This document shows, piece by piece, positions 39,620-48,690 of a stretch of DNA of 64,000 nt. Made by a program: the position numbers and the translations under genes. The stretch lies in the NCBI GenBank assembly GCA_012523595.1, contig JAAYIG010000105.1:84415-148414 (forward strand). The letters are read 5' to 3'. The notes below the pieces were generated by a model. It did not search any database. It saw only the letters and a program-made list of their open reading frames with translations, and was not told the DNA's origin. The DNA comes from Fibrobacter sp. (GTDB taxonomy: Bacteria; Fibrobacterota; Chitinivibrionia; Chitinivibrionales; Chitinispirillaceae). Within the stretch, counting starts at the first letter, position 1; each line of letters starts with the position of its first letter.

Positions 39620-40540
39620 ATGAAAGATCCGGTAGTTATTTCTGTTGGCGGCGGCAAAGGTGGAGTAGGAAAAAGCACAATAACCGCCAATATCGGAGCC
39701 ACTCTTTCAAAACAGGGTTTTTCAGTAGGTTTCATAGATGCCGACCTGGGAGGCGCGAATCTTCATATCTGCCTGGGTGTTAAGCGCCCAAATGGTGGAT
39801 TACAGGATTTTATAAACAGAAAATGCAAAAATTTAAGCGACATAGCAGTCCCTACAATTGTTCCAGACAGTTGGCTTATCAGTGGAGCCAGTGATATCCT
39901 GGAACTCGCAAACCCCAATTATGCCCAGAAACAGAGGATTATCAGTAATCTCAGTAAGATGTCCGCCGATTATATTCTTGTGGACCTTGGGGCCGGAAGC
40001 AATTACCATGTCACTGACTTTTATGCCGCTTTTCCCTGCGGGATCGTGGTCACCGACGGGTTGCCGACATCTATTGAAAACGCCTATGGCTACCTGAAAA
40101 ACGGCATAGTACAGGGATTGGCAAGGCTTTTTCCCGGTAACAGTGAGGCACAGAAAATCATTAAAAATTTCACCAACCCTGAAACCGGAAAAAGTTTTTC
40201 GACCGTGAACGATCTCCTTGCTTATTTTGCCAGAAAGTTTCCCGAAGAAGGGAAAAAAATGAAAGAGTGGCTTTGCAGCCGCAAGACTCTGCTTATACTT
40301 AACATGGTGAAAAACGGAGAGGATATCAAGGTAGGGACCCGTTTTGCCGAACTGGTTAAAAAGTATCTCTCCATCACGCTGCATTACATCGGTTATATCA
40401 TCTACTCCCCTGAAATCAGAGCCGCTATCAGGCACATGCGTCCGGCTGTCTTAGACCAGGTACAGTCCCGGACAAAAGAGTGTTTCGATGCCGTGACAGA
40501 TAATCTAATTACCATAACCAGGGGACGTTCCTTAAGATGA
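39620..40540 (+). CDS. MinD/ParA-family P-loop ATPase
   Basis: A 306-residue cytoplasmic ATPase with the deviant Walker A GGGKGGVGKSTITANIG near the N terminus, FIDADLGGANLHICLGV (Walker A' region), and DYILVDLGAGSNYHVTDFY (Walker B). The C-terminal third contains an insert (NPETGKSFSTVNDLLAYFAR) seen in a MinD-like group near polysaccharide or flagellar loci. The ATG at 39620 is preferred to the TTG at 39596. It overlaps the next gene by 4 bp. A role in positioning or timing export is inferred. Confidence 0.85.
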   Translation: MKDPVVISVGGGKGGVGKSTITANIGATLSKQGFSVGFIDADLGGANLHICLGVKRPNGGLQDFINRKCKNLSDIAVPTIVPDSWLISGASDILELANPNYAQKQRIISNLSKMSADYILVDLGAGSNYHVTDFYAAFPCGIVVTDGLPTSIENAYGYLKNGIVQGLARLFPGNSEAQKIIKNFTNPETGKSFSTVNDLLAYFARKFPEEGKKMKEWLCSRKTLLILNMVKNGEDIKVGTRFAELVKKYLSITLHYIGYIIYSPEIRAAIRHMRPAVLDQVQSRTKECFDAVTDNLITITRGRSLR

Positions 40541-41382
40541 GCTATGTGAGGTACTGGAAACTCAGGGAAAAACCGTTTGAAGATCTCTGCAACATCAGAT
40601 TTTTCTTCGAAAGCGAAGACCACAGGGAGGCTCTGGACAGGCTTCTCTATGTAGTTAACGACAGAAACATGAATATGGGACTCCTTACCGGTGAAGTCGG
40701 CTCAGGGAAGACCATAACCAAAAACGTTCTCTTCGGTTCTCTTCCCAGACACTCCTTTGAAGTGATCGATTTTGAGAATTCCAATTTCAGCTTCGTCGAT
40801 ATACTCTATGATATTGTAAGCCGGATCACTTTCCATGATTCAGAGGCAGAAAAGGGTAATAACGAGATGCCGCAGCGTGGTGACAAATACATGCTGATGC
40901 AGGTTTTCAAGAAAAAACTCGACATCCTTTCCCGTGAAAAACGTCATCTGGTTCTGATTTTTGATGAGGCGCAGCAGATAGAGGACAGTGTGCTTGATGA
41001 AATCAAGAATCTCACAAATGTCTCATCCCGGACAGAGAATTACATGTCAATCTTTTTTGTCGGGCAGCCGGAACTTAGAGAAAAGATCCACCGGCTCAAA
41101 CAGCTCGATCAGCGAATTTTCCTCAGATTTCATCTGAACAATCTCGATTATAATGATACAATAAAGTACATCCAGCACAGATTGCGTGTATCCGGACTGG
41201 AAAAGGGAACAATTTTTACCAACCCGGCTTGTGAGGAGATTTTCCGCAGCACCGGTGGAGTCCCCAGAGAGATAAACCGCCTTTGCAAACTGGCACTGAA
41301 CAACGGTTTCGCACAAGGAGCAAAGAAGATCTGCCGCGAGGATATCCAGATCATACTCGACGATTTACAGGTACATAGCTGA
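40537..41382 (+). CDS. ExeA/XrtA-associated-type AAA ATPase
   Basis: A 281-residue AAA ATPase like those encoded in exopolysaccharide and exosortase loci (GspA/ExeA N-terminal type). It starts YWKLREKPFEDLCN with the typical PF motif, has Walker A GLLTGEVGSGKTITKN, Walker B HLVLIFDEAQQIEDSVLDEI, sensor FVGQPELREKIHRLKQLDQR, and TGGVPREINRLCKLAL near the C terminus. Start and stop overlap both neighbours (ATGA and TGATG), so translation is coupled. No exosortase gene is in the window. Confidence 0.88.
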   Translation: MSYVRYWKLREKPFEDLCNIRFFFESEDHREALDRLLYVVNDRNMNMGLLTGEVGSGKTITKNVLFGSLPRHSFEVIDFENSNFSFVDILYDIVSRITFHDSEAEKGNNEMPQRGDKYMLMQVFKKKLDILSREKRHLVLIFDEAQQIEDSVLDEIKNLTNVSSRTENYMSIFFVGQPELREKIHRLKQLDQRIFLRFHLNNLDYNDTIKYIQHRLRVSGLEKGTIFTNPACEEIFRSTGGVPREINRLCKLALNNGFAQGAKKICREDIQIILDDLQVHS

Positions 41383-44300
41383 TGAGTAAGAAAAAACTCA
41401 AGCTTGGCGAAATAGTACGTAAGCTCAATGAAGCCGAAGGTGGAGAGTCTGCCGGAGCCAGTGAGAAGCGCACCGATACAGGATCCGTTAACGAAGCGCA
41501 GCAGACTACTTCCCCACAGAATCATCGGACTGATGAAGAAAAAATCCTTCCTGAGCAGCCTGTGAGAAAAAAAGAGAGTTCTCAGGATTCAGGAGAAAGA
41601 CCTAAGAACGCAAGCCCAGGAGCATCCCATAGCTGGAAAGCAGGCCATGAAGCCTCTGCAGCAGGCACAATGCCTTTCAGCTTCCCCTTAACAGATCATA
41701 AAACCGGAATTGGTGATGGAAGTGATGAAGAGGAAGATTTTGATTTGTTCAGATATATTGGAGTGATGCTCAGACGGAAAAATATCATCATAACTTCAGC
41801 TATTCTGATGACTCTATTTTCCATTTTCCGTTATATAAACAGTGACAAATACTACCTCGCAAGAGCACGCCTTCTTTTCCGCCCTGACAACCAGGAAATC
41901 ATAGGAGAGCAGAGAACTATCCGTTTCTACGCAGACAGAGAGAAGCTTTTCAATACACACCTGGAGCTTCTGAAATCAGGTACTGTACTCAAAAGAGTCT
42001 GTGAGAATCTTGATAACCGCATAGAGATACCCGCCATCCTGGAGGAACTTACGGTAAAGCAGGGGGAAACTGGAGGAGAGAAGAACGATATCATCGAGTT
42101 GTCATATAAAAACCACAGTTCAGAGACAGCAAGAGATGTCATAAATGAGATCTGCAGGACTTATATAGACTACCGCAGGGATGTCAATTCTCAGGAAATC
42201 ACCCGGCTTATTTACAAATTTGAGACACAAATCGGTAAGCTGCAGTCAGAGCTGGATGCAAAAGAGAGTGATCTGAGAAAGTTCAAAGAAGACAACCGGA
42301 TGGTACAGCTTTCAAGTGAGACAAATCTTCTGATCTCCAAGCTCTCGGACATGGAGCTTGAACTCCAGAAAACCCAGCTTCAACTGGTTGAGACAAAAGA
42401 GCGGATCACAGCGCTGAATTCTCAGATCAGCAAGCAGGAACAGGAAGTTGTTCAGTCAATCACATATCATGACCCGTTTCAGAACCGGCTTTCGGACCTG
42501 GAGCTCGAGCTGAACACACTTTCTTCTGAATACAGCCCCGAGCATTACAAGGTCAGGATGCTCAAGCAGCAGATAGAGATGCTCAAATCAGCCGCTGCCG
42601 ACAGTCTTAACAGAGAAGCAGCAAGCAGGACGATGGTTACAAACCCGATCCGCCAGGCGCTTCTTCAAGAACTTATTAATTTAACAATCGAGAAATCGGC
42701 GACAGAAACAAAGAGAACAGCACAGGAACAGATTATCGAGAAACTCAACCATGAGCTTCTTGCCCTGCCCTCTCTGGAGCAGAGATATGCCTATCTGCAG
42801 AGGGAAACAGAGTCGCAGTTGCAGACACTGCGGCTGCTCAAGACCAAATATGAAGAAGTAAAGATCAGGCGTGACTCTCAGGAGTCAGATCTTAAAATCC
42901 TGGAACTTGCCGATACCCCGACAATAGCTATCTCAAGTGTTAAACTAAGCAGTATAGCAATAGGTTTTCTGATCGGAATTATTATCGGTATAGCACTGGC
43001 TTTTCTGATTGAGTATCTCGATCAGAGCTTGAAGGATCCTTCCGATGTCGAGAAGATTCTTGAACTGCCTCTTCTGGGCATTGTTCCTCTTTTGGACACA
43101 GACGAGACTGTGTCAGAGAAAGGGGGACTGCCGAAAAATCTGTTGGAACCCTTCCGGGCGCTCAGGGCTAATCTTAAACATCTAGCGGCAGCCAATAACC
43201 TTAAGACATTTATTATCTGCAGCGCGGTCAAAGGTGAAGGAAAAACCACCCTTGCCTCGAACCTTGCGATCACATTTGCCCTTGACGGAAAGAAAGTGAT
43301 ACTGATCGATGCAGACCTGAGACGTTCACAATTGCACTCAATGTTTGACATTCCAAAGCAGAAGGGCTTTTCCGATTACCTGTTATCGACTGCAGAACTC
43401 GATGATATCATCAAGCCCACCAGATTTGATAACCTTTCGGCGATAACCTCCGGAGATCGTCCGGACAACCCCGCGGAACTGCTTGGAACGATGCGCTTTG
43501 ACATGATGCTTCAGGAGATAAGGAGCAAAGCAGAGGTCATCATTTTTGATTCACCCGCACTGCTTCCTGTCAGTGACACGTTGATTATGGCTCCGAAAAT
43601 GGACAGCTGCATAGCTGTTGTCAGGACTCTGTATACACCTGTCAAAGCAGCACAACAGGCAAAGAATCAGTTGAGAAGAATCGGGTGCAAGCTTTTCGGT
43701 GCCATACTCAATGGAGTTTCACACTCCCGCGGCTATTATCCCTACTATGGATATTACGGCTATAATGCTTATAAATACTCATATAATGATGATCCGGATG
43801 TCCGGGTTTTTTCAATAAGAAAGATAGGCCTGAATTTTGAAAACTGGTTAAAACGTAAGTTGAATTCATCCGCTTTTTCAATACCCGGATTGATAAACTC
43901 CACAGGTTCTTTTCTGAAGTATCTTTCCAGGAAAAAGACAACCTGGATACTTCTTATTATCATATTTTGCCTTACAGGTCTTCATTTCTGGTATCAACTG
44001 ACAAAGAAGCAGACTTTCGAAGAAGACTTTCAATACATGGGTGTCAGCGGTCATAATTCAGATGATATGAGTGTGGCCCTTGCAAGTGAGCACTCAGACA
44101 GCGGGGCTTATTTGATTGATCTCAGGGACAGTGTTACCCAGTGGATAGGGGCATTGAGTGAAAAAAACAGGACAAGATATCTTTCTTTCTATGATACAAT
44201 TGATTTCAGGTATTCAGGCGGAAGTTTCCGGGAGTGGATGCAGGAATTTGAGAAGAATGACAGGAACAGAAAGCCCGGATTTTCAGTGCGTCTGGAGAAA

Positions 44301-44462
44301 ATAATCGAACAGACAAGCAGAGGAAATCAAAAGGAGATTCTGGCCGAGATTTCAGAGATTTCCGGAATTGACACTCTGCGTTATGGTCTCCTTTCTCTCT
44401 GGCAGTCAGGGGAAGAGGGGTGGAGAATTGTGGGAGAGAAAAAAGTCAGTAATCAGGAATGA
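41382..44462 (+). CDS. Wzz/BY-kinase chain-length and tyrosine autokinase with extra C-terminal domain
   Basis: Bacterial tyrosine kinase fused to a Wzz copolymerase, 1026 residues. A disordered polar N terminus (1-115) is followed by transmembrane helix 1 (about 130-150), Wzz and long coiled coils (150-515), transmembrane helix 2 (about 523-545), and the cytoplasmic kinase with FIICSAVKGEGKTTLASNLA (about 605-625) and VILIDADLRRSQ. A tyrosine cluster (YYPYYGYYGYNAYKYSY, about 785-801) is the likely autophosphorylation site. Unusually the protein continues: a third transmembrane helix (TTWILLIIIFCLTGLHFWY, about 853-871) and a C-terminal domain (915-1020; WIGALSEKNRTRYLSFYDTI) resembling NTF2-like domains, which would be periplasmic. 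Confidence 0.9.
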   Translation: MSKKKLKLGEIVRKLNEAEGGESAGASEKRTDTGSVNEAQQTTSPQNHRTDEEKILPEQPVRKKESSQDSGERPKNASPGASHSWKAGHEASAAGTMPFSFPLTDHKTGIGDGSDEEEDFDLFRYIGVMLRRKNIIITSAILMTLFSIFRYINSDKYYLARARLLFRPDNQEIIGEQRTIRFYADREKLFNTHLELLKSGTVLKRVCENLDNRIEIPAILEELTVKQGETGGEKNDIIELSYKNHSSETARDVINEICRTYIDYRRDVNSQEITRLIYKFETQIGKLQSELDAKESDLRKFKEDNRMVQLSSETNLLISKLSDMELELQKTQLQLVETKERITALNSQISKQEQEVVQSITYHDPFQNRLSDLELELNTLSSEYSPEHYKVRMLKQQIEMLKSAAADSLNREAASRTMVTNPIRQALLQELINLTIEKSATETKRTAQEQIIEKLNHELLALPSLEQRYAYLQRETESQLQTLRLLKTKYEEVKIRRDSQESDLKILELADTPTIAISSVKLSSIAIGFLIGIIIGIALAFLIEYLDQSLKDPSDVEKILELPLLGIVPLLDTDETVSEKGGLPKNLLEPFRALRANLKHLAAANNLKTFIICSAVKGEGKTTLASNLAITFALDGKKVILIDADLRRSQLHSMFDIPKQKGFSDYLLSTAELDDIIKPTRFDNLSAITSGDRPDNPAELLGTMRFDMMLQEIRSKAEVIIFDSPALLPVSDTLIMAPKMDSCIAVVRTLYTPVKAAQQAKNQLRRIGCKLFGAILNGVSHSRGYYPYYGYYGYNAYKYSYNDDPDVRVFSIRKIGLNFENWLKRKLNSSAFSIPGLINSTGSFLKYLSRKKTTWILLIIIFCLTGLHFWYQLTKKQTFEEDFQYMGVSGHNSDDMSVALASEHSDSGAYLIDLRDSVTQWIGALSEKNRTRYLSFYDTIDFRYSGGSFREWMQEFEKNDRNRKPGFSVRLEKIIEQTSRGNQKEILAEISEISGIDTLRYGLLSLWQSGEEGWRIVGEKKVSNQE

Positions 44463-44501
44463 TTATCACTGACTTAATAACCTTCATCAAGGCGGCTTAT
44501 C

Positions 44502-46067
44502 ATGTCAAGAAGATCCAGGCGAAGAAAGATTGCTTTCCTTGTGTATGCCTTCCTGGTTTCTGTAATTCTGTGGCAGAGCTTTTCCTTGACAAAGTATACC
44601 CACTCATCAGGAAAGACAAAGGGGCTTAAGACTTATCAAGTCACTGTTGATGGAAATGTGAGGAGACCCGGGCTCTACAGTGTACCTGAAGGAACCACCC
44701 AGTTTGAGATACTCAAGATGGCCGGGGTACGCCCAACCTCAAATCTCTCAGCCTTTAACCTTTCAAGCCAGATAGGTGAAAATGCAAGATTGGAAGTGGG
44801 GACTCTCGATAAGCCTGCAGGTGCAACACTTGCTGCGCGTCTGGAGTTTTATTTCGGCGAGCTTAATGTGATCAGTTCTGATGGGCGCAGCAGGCCGGTT
44901 AATGACAGGATGGAGATAACATCCGGAGACCGGGTATTGACCGAAGCATCAACCCAGGCAGAAATCTCCTTTGGCGCTTTCTCCAGAGTTGATATTGACA
45001 ATTATTCGGAACTGGTATTTGACAAAATCGGCTCTCTGGAAGGCGAAAAAAAGGTAACTGAGTTGTATCAGAAATCGGGTTTATGCTGGTATAATACGAT
45101 GTACACGGACAGCAAAAATGAGATATTCAGGGTATTTACACACTCTGCTGCAGTGACAGTTGGAGGAAGAAATGCGGATTATCTGATAGAGGTGCAGAAT
45201 GATATTGTCCAGATAAACCTCAGTGACGGATTGCTGCTGGTGGAGAGAACTGGCGGCGGTGAGGCAATGAACATGATTTCGGGTCAGAGTGTCACTATCT
45301 ACAAGGATGGACGGCCTTTCCAGGTTTCCAGATTGACAGCGGATGTCAGCGCAAACGAGCGATTTTCCCGGCTCTCCAGTGAGAAAGTCAAACACATGAA
45401 ACGTCTCGTGCCGATGAACTTTCTTTTCTGCGGTGTTCCTCCTGTATTCTTCCTCGTAAGCCTTCAGTACGAAAGCGGAAACATCTTCGTGATAAGGATA
45501 CCCCCGACACTTCTTATCGAACAGTTCACACAGAATATTTCGACATTAAATGAGGCATTCCTTTTCGGCGGTCCATCATTTGTCAGCACATTTGTAGAGA
45601 GAATTTTTGATATCCGTATTTCAAATCACGCCGTACTTGACAAAGGCGATGTATTGAGAATTGCAGATATCCTGGGAGGGATTCCTGCTGTATTGGATCC
45701 CAAAACTGCCGCATCCCTGAATGTTTCATCCGGACAAAACCGGCTCAGCGGAGCATCTCTGGGGCTTTACCTTGCTGGTGACGCAGGGAGCGGAAAGAGA
45801 CAAACCGAGGTTCTGAAAAGCATCATCAATGAATTTCGTACAAGGAAAGCAGTGCTTACCGCTATTCTCGCGGATCAAATATTGAATGGTACCGAAACTA
45901 ATATTACTGCATCGGAAGTCATGAATCTGTACACAAGATTTCTGGAAAGAAAAGGCTGGGAATTCAAGGACAGGGTGATGCCAATCCGTATGGTAGAACG
46001 ACGTTCCAAGGTTTGTTACGATCCTGTATTAAGTGACTGTAAAATTCTATTGAACTCAGATGAATAA
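44502..46067 (+). CDS. SLBB-FecR-LCP-like fusion protein of the exopolysaccharide operon
   Basis: A 521-residue protein with an unusual domain order. An N-terminal membrane anchor (residues 6-27, IAFLVYAFLVSVILWQSFSL) is followed by an SLBB domain (about 45-105, TVDGNVRRPGLYSVPEGTTQ), a FecR-like segment (about 140-275, FGAFSRVDIDNYSELVFDKI), and a C-terminal part (300-500) that follows the LytR-CpsA-Psr pattern (NEAFLFGGPSFVSTFVERIF; LRIADILGGIPAVLD; GSGKRQTEVLKSI). The LCP motif IPRDT reads IPPTL here, so one catalytic Arg is missing. LCP enzymes attach polymers to the cell wall; this one may bind rather than transfer. It overlaps rfbD by 8 bp. Confidence 0.75.
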   Translation: MSRRSRRRKIAFLVYAFLVSVILWQSFSLTKYTHSSGKTKGLKTYQVTVDGNVRRPGLYSVPEGTTQFEILKMAGVRPTSNLSAFNLSSQIGENARLEVGTLDKPAGATLAARLEFYFGELNVISSDGRSRPVNDRMEITSGDRVLTEASTQAEISFGAFSRVDIDNYSELVFDKIGSLEGEKKVTELYQKSGLCWYNTMYTDSKNEIFRVFTHSAAVTVGGRNADYLIEVQNDIVQINLSDGLLLVERTGGGEAMNMISGQSVTIYKDGRPFQVSRLTADVSANERFSRLSSEKVKHMKRLVPMNFLFCGVPPVFFLVSLQYESGNIFVIRIPPTLLIEQFTQNISTLNEAFLFGGPSFVSTFVERIFDIRISNHAVLDKGDVLRIADILGGIPAVLDPKTAASLNVSSGQNRLSGASLGLYLAGDAGSGKRQTEVLKSIINEFRTRKAVLTAILADQILNGTETNITASEVMNLYTRFLERKGWEFKDRVMPIRMVERRSKVCYDPVLSDCKILLNSDE

Positions 46068-46932
46068 TAAAACTGTTCTGGTAATTGGCTCAGGGGGCCA
46101 GCTTGGCTCTGAGATGGTAAAGTTTTTCAAGAAAGCCGCATACTCTGTGGCAGATGTTGATTATCCTCAGATCGACATCACGGACAGAGAATCTGTGCGT
46201 GGGATTATTAATCAGATCAAGCCATCATGCATAATTAACTGTGCCGCATTCACAGCCGTTGACGACTGCGAGTCACATCCCGATACTGCGTTTGCTTTAA
46301 ACGCCAGGGGTCCTGAAAATCTGGCGAACAGTGCCGAGGAAAACGGGGCTCTTCTGGTGCATATCAGTACCGACTATGTTTTTGACGGTAAAAAGAGTGT
46401 ACCCTATATAGAGTCGGATATTACAAACCCGATGACTGTTTATGGAAAATCCAAGCTTGAGGGGGAACATCTGGTGACAGAAAACTGTTCAAGACATCAG
46501 ATTTTCCGCATAGCCTGGCTCTACGGTCTCAACGGGAATAATTTTGTCAAGGCTATAAGAAATGCTGCTATAAAGAAGAAGGCATCGGGAGAGCCTCTCA
46601 AGGTGGTAAACGATCAGACCGGAACTCCCACCAGTGCAATCGAGGTCTGCCGTCAGGTATTGAATTGTCTTGAGAGCGGGCAAAATGGCATTTTTCATAG
46701 TACCTGCGAAGGTTCATGCACCTGGTATGATTTTGCACGGGAGATACTTACAAGTTCCGGGATCGATGTAGAGCTGCTGCCCTGCACCACTGAGGAGTTT
46801 CCCAGACCTGCTCCCCGCCCCCGCTTTAGTGTGCTGGAGAACGCCAGACTCAAGAGCCTGGGGCTTAATACCATGCCGGACTGGAGAGAAGCATTCGCAA
46901 ATTTTATCAATGACGAAAAGAAAGCGGTTTAA
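46060..46932 (+). CDS. rfbD: dTDP-4-dehydrorhamnose reductase
   Basis: Final NAD(P)H-dependent step of dTDP-L-rhamnose synthesis. The 290-residue extended SDR has VLVIGSGGQLGSEMVKFFKK, INCAAFTAVDDCESHPDTAF, HISTDYVFDGKKSVPYIESD, YGKSKLEGEHLV with the YxxxK catalytic pair, and RIAWLYGLNGNNFVKAIRNA. Length is normal. It is coupled to the preceding fusion gene and 3 bp from rfbB. No rfbA or rfbC is in the window, so the pathway is completed elsewhere. Confidence 0.95.
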   Translation: MNNKTVLVIGSGGQLGSEMVKFFKKAAYSVADVDYPQIDITDRESVRGIINQIKPSCIINCAAFTAVDDCESHPDTAFALNARGPENLANSAEENGALLVHISTDYVFDGKKSVPYIESDITNPMTVYGKSKLEGEHLVTENCSRHQIFRIAWLYGLNGNNFVKAIRNAAIKKKASGEPLKVVNDQTGTPTSAIEVCRQVLNCLESGQNGIFHSTCEGSCTWYDFAREILTSSGIDVELLPCTTEEFPRPAPRPRFSVLENARLKSLGLNTMPDWREAFANFINDEKKAV

Positions 46933-46935
46933 AGG

Positions 46936-47925
46936 ATGAAAACGATACTTGTGACCGGAGGAGCCGGGTTTATAGGCTCCAATTTTATTCTCTACCTTCT
47001 TGAGAAGAACAAAGACTGCATGGTAATAAATCTCGATGCTCTGACATACGCGGGTAACCCCGAAAATCTTCGTCCGGTCGAGAATGATCCCCGTTACCTT
47101 TTTGTAAAGGGCGATATCTGTGACAGCAGACTTGTAAATAATCTTTTCAAAGAACACGATTTCGATGCGGTTGTGCATTTTGCAGCTGAATCGCATGTTG
47201 ACAGAAGCATAACCGGTCCTGAGCAGTTTGTGAAAACAAATGTATTTGGCACACAGGTTCTTCTTCAGGCTGCGAAAACAAGCTGGGAGGGGAAGTATGA
47301 GAGGAAGAGATTTCTTCATATTTCCACTGATGAGGTCTATGGGACACTGGGTCCTGAGGGCTTTTTCCGGGAGGACACGCCTCTTGCACCCAACAGCCCC
47401 TATTCGGCATCAAAAGCAGGCAGCGACCTTCTGGTACGTTCCTTTTTTGAAACATACGGTTTTCCATCACTTATTACCCGATGCTCCAACAATTACGGCC
47501 CTCTGCAGTTTCCAGAGAAGCTTATTCCTCTGACAATTACAAACGCCCTGCGTGATCTGCCGCTTCCGGTTTATGGTGACGGCAGAAACGTGAGAGACTG
47601 GCTGTTTGTAAAGGATCATTGCGCCGCCGTAGAGCTCGTTCTCAGGGAAGGAGTACCGGGCCGGGTTTACAATATCGGAGGAAGCAACGAGTGGCAGAAT
47701 ATCGATATTGTGAAACTGATCTGCACTGAGCTTGGCAAGCCCCACAGTCTCATCGCATTTGTCAAAGACAGACTCGGCCACGACCGTCGGTATGCAATCG
47801 ATGCCACACGGATCAGAACAGAGCTCAACTGGTCCCCGTCGGTTTCCTTTGAGCAGGGGATAAAGGAGACTATCCGCTGGTATTGCGAGAACCGGGGGTG
47901 GTGGGAGAGGCTTTTGGAGAGGTGA
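46936..47925 (+). CDS. rfbB: dTDP-glucose 4,6-dehydratase
   Basis: Second step of dTDP-rhamnose synthesis. The 329-residue SDR begins TILVTGGAGFIGSNFILYLL, with AVVHFAAESHVDRSITGPEQ, FLHISTDEVYGTLG, NSPYSASKAGSDLLVRSFFE (YxxxK), RCSNNYGPLQFPEKLIPLTI, and GDGRNVRDWLFVKDHCAA. All catalytic residues, including the Asp-Glu pair in TDEVYG, are present. Last gene of the exopolysaccharide operon. An octamer-repeat array begins right at its stop codon. Confidence 0.97.
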   Translation: MKTILVTGGAGFIGSNFILYLLEKNKDCMVINLDALTYAGNPENLRPVENDPRYLFVKGDICDSRLVNNLFKEHDFDAVVHFAAESHVDRSITGPEQFVKTNVFGTQVLLQAAKTSWEGKYERKRFLHISTDEVYGTLGPEGFFREDTPLAPNSPYSASKAGSDLLVRSFFETYGFPSLITRCSNNYGPLQFPEKLIPLTITNALRDLPLPVYGDGRNVRDWLFVKDHCAAVELVLREGVPGRVYNIGGSNEWQNIDIVKLICTELGKPHSLIAFVKDRLGHDRRYAIDATRIRTELNWSPSVSFEQGIKETIRWYCENRGWWERLLER

Positions 47926-47981
47926 GGGTACGAGTGTACGAGAGTACGTCAATACGACAATACGATGACTCGATAGCACGC
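47926..47981 (+). repeat. Octamer tandem array A after rfbB
   Basis: Seven 8-bp units of the form NNNTACGA (GGGTACGA, GTGTACGA, GAGTACGT, CAATACGA twice, then two degenerate units), beginning at the base after the rfbB stop codon. Confidence 0.85.
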
Positions 47982-48015
47982 AGGAGAATTGACTTTTGAC
48001 ATGATAACATATTCA

Positions 48016-48060
48016 CCTTTGTCACTTCGACGAGTCTGCGAGGAGAAATCTTTTTTAAAT
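48016..48060 (-). repeat. Dispersed E-type repeat, inverted copy
   Basis: Read on the minus strand it gives AAAAGATTTCTCCTCGCAGA then CTCGTCGAAGTGACAAAGG, the same motif as the copies at 25812, 48434 and 54227. Confidence 0.8.
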
Positions 48061-48207
48061 CGGGTAATGATTCTGTTTCTTTATTATTGATATTTATTTA
48101 CCTTTTCGTCCGGCTTCAGATTCTTAAAAAGAAAAAACAATGTGCAATTAATTTCCTTTGCAGTAACAAGGACCTTTCCCATCCAAACAAATGAGATTAC
48201 CACATAA

Positions 48208-48437
48208 GCCCTGAAGGGCAGTATTTACTGGCACAGTCCAGGGGCCCGGTATTTGCAAAGGGGATTTGTATCTTTTGACAACTTTAAGCAGTCATTATTT
48301 CCTTGTATTCCCCGTTCCTTCTGTCATTTTGGTATCAGTAGTATATTACGCCCCTTCAGGGCTTGTGAGGACTTTCTCTTTACACATACCCAGGCCTGCA
48401 GCCTGGGCTATTATATTGCGCCCTTTCAGGGCTGGGT
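48208..48437. repeat. R-type repeats (GCCCTTTCAGGGC / CCCAGGC..GCCTGGG)
   Basis: AGCCCTGAAGGGCAGTAT (48208-48225, inverted), ATTACGCCCCTTCAGGGCTT (48347-48366), and CCCAGGCCTGCAGCCTGGGC followed by ATTGCGCCCTTTCAGGGCT (48389-48434). The same modules recur at 58966-59103 and 60491-60604. Confidence 0.8.
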
Positions 48438-48525
48438 GAAAAAAGATTTCTCCTCTCAGAGTCGTCGAAATGACAAAAGGGAGTTTTATTTCCACCACAA
48501 GGTTTTTCTTCCCTACTTCCATCAC
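48434..48525 (+). repeat. Dispersed E-type repeat, long copy 1
   Basis: AAAAAAGATTTCTCCTC, then GTCGTCGAAATGACAAAAGG, then a stretch around AGTTTTATTTCCACCACA shared with the copy at 54227. Octamer array B follows about 60 bp later, as in the second copy. Confidence 0.85.
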
Positions 48526-48561
48526 GCCCCTTATTTCTGGAACTTTCGCACAATCATGTTG

Positions 48562-48639
48562 TCGTGTTTTTCAATCCGTGCGCTCGTGCCTTCGTACTGT
48601 CGTAATGTCGTACACTCGTACCCTCGTACTCTCGTCCCT
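48562..48639 (-). repeat. Octamer tandem array B (inverted)
   Basis: Seven consecutive units of TCGTNNNN (48584-48639: TCGTGCCT, TCGTACTG, TCGTAATG, TCGTACAC, TCGTACCC, TCGTACTC, TCGTCCCT) plus one more at 48562. This is the same octamer on the opposite strand. Confidence 0.85.
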
Positions 48640-48690
48640 TGGCACACCATTTGAACTCCCAACAATTAACTCCTCTCCTAAAGGGGCAGA

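Larger units (their letters stand above)
47926..48690. other. Repeat-rich 765-bp intergenic region
   Basis: No credible gene. In order: octamer array A, an inverted E-type repeat (48016-48060), several GCCCTTTCAGGGC-type R repeats (48205-48437), a plus-strand E repeat (48434-48525) and octamer array B on the other strand. The whole gap is built from repeat families found elsewhere in the window. Confidence 0.85.

Noticed and set aside
47926..48639. CRISPR array
   Set aside because: The units are 8 bp with no unique spacers between longer conserved repeats, and there are no cas genes.
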